A DNA stretch of 12,096 bases from Pseudomonadota bacterium (GTDB lineage: Bacteria > SAR324 > XYD2-FULL-50-16 > JAHJRI01). Of the stretch, positions 12,078 to 12,096 are shown piece after piece. The notes below the pieces were generated by a model that made no database searches, was not told the DNA's origin, and saw only the letters and a program-made list of their open reading frames with translations. Location of the stretch: the NCBI GenBank assembly GCA_022360105.1, contig JAKSDL010000629.1:1-12096 (forward strand), written 5' to 3'. A program made the position numbers and the translations under genes. The first letter of the stretch is position 1. Each line of letters opens with the position of its first letter.

Positions 12078-12096
12078 AATGCAATACATTTTATGA

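Noticed and set aside
1..12096. CRISPR arrays, tRNA or rRNA genes, intact transposase or integrase genes.
   Set aside because: No regular short direct repeats with spacers, no cloverleaf-like or rRNA-like segments, and no transposase or tyrosine recombinase motifs were seen on either strand.

Overview
The window looks like a chromosomal segment of a Gram-negative, probably anaerobic bacterium of moderate-to-low GC. The best guess is a Desulfobacterota (sulfate-reducer-like) lineage. This rests on the gene mix (DNA polymerase II tail, SHOCT lipoprotein, Atm1-type ABC exporter, small rubredoxin, FCD-type GntR regulator) and on the rubredoxin's C-x4-C first metal knuckle, a minority type I recall from Desulfovibrio. 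No marker gives a species.

Region 1 (1-4814) has genes on both strands. It begins with the C-terminal end of a family B DNA polymerase (polB-like), then a long perfect hairpin that may be a MITE/REP-like element. A SHOCT lipoprotein follows, converging on an Atm1-like ABC exporter on the minus strand. Next is a 59-aa rubredoxin too short for a standard ORF cutoff, behind a sigma70-like promoter. Then comes a divergent pair: a 37-aa membrane peptide gene on the minus strand and an FCD/GntR regulator on the plus strand. Two perfect GGTC-N-GACC palindromes lie between the divergent genes. One abuts the -10 box of a near-consensus promoter for the peptide; the other sits just upstream of the regulator's probable TTG start. 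This is a compact regulator/small-protein circuit.

Region 2 (4815-12096) is different. After about 350 bases without a convincing gene, every gene is on the plus strand, short, functionally unrelated to its neighbours and separated by structured spacers. In order they are: a TumE-like toxin and HTH antitoxin pair, an NTF2-like protein, an AraC-family regulator, a RidA-like protein, a fused nucleotidyltransferase-HEPN protein, a DUF3788 protein, an unrecognised 119-aa protein, a four-helix membrane protein, an ORF6N-domain remnant, a class I methyltransferase and a GNAT acetyltransferase. Several spacers carry integron attC-like core sites (GTTRRRY / RYYYAAC). In four cases the core at a gene's 5' side is an exact or one-mismatch reverse complement of the core at its 3' side, as expected for integron cassettes. 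No integron integrase or attI is in the window and several attC-like sites are short or degenerate. I therefore read this as a probable, partly decayed cassette array or the distal part of a chromosomal integron, not a proven one.

The second region appears to be accessory: stabilisation (TumE/TumA, MNT-HEPN), regulation (AraC) and small-molecule modification (methyltransferase, acetyltransferase, RidA-like), with no shared pathway visible.
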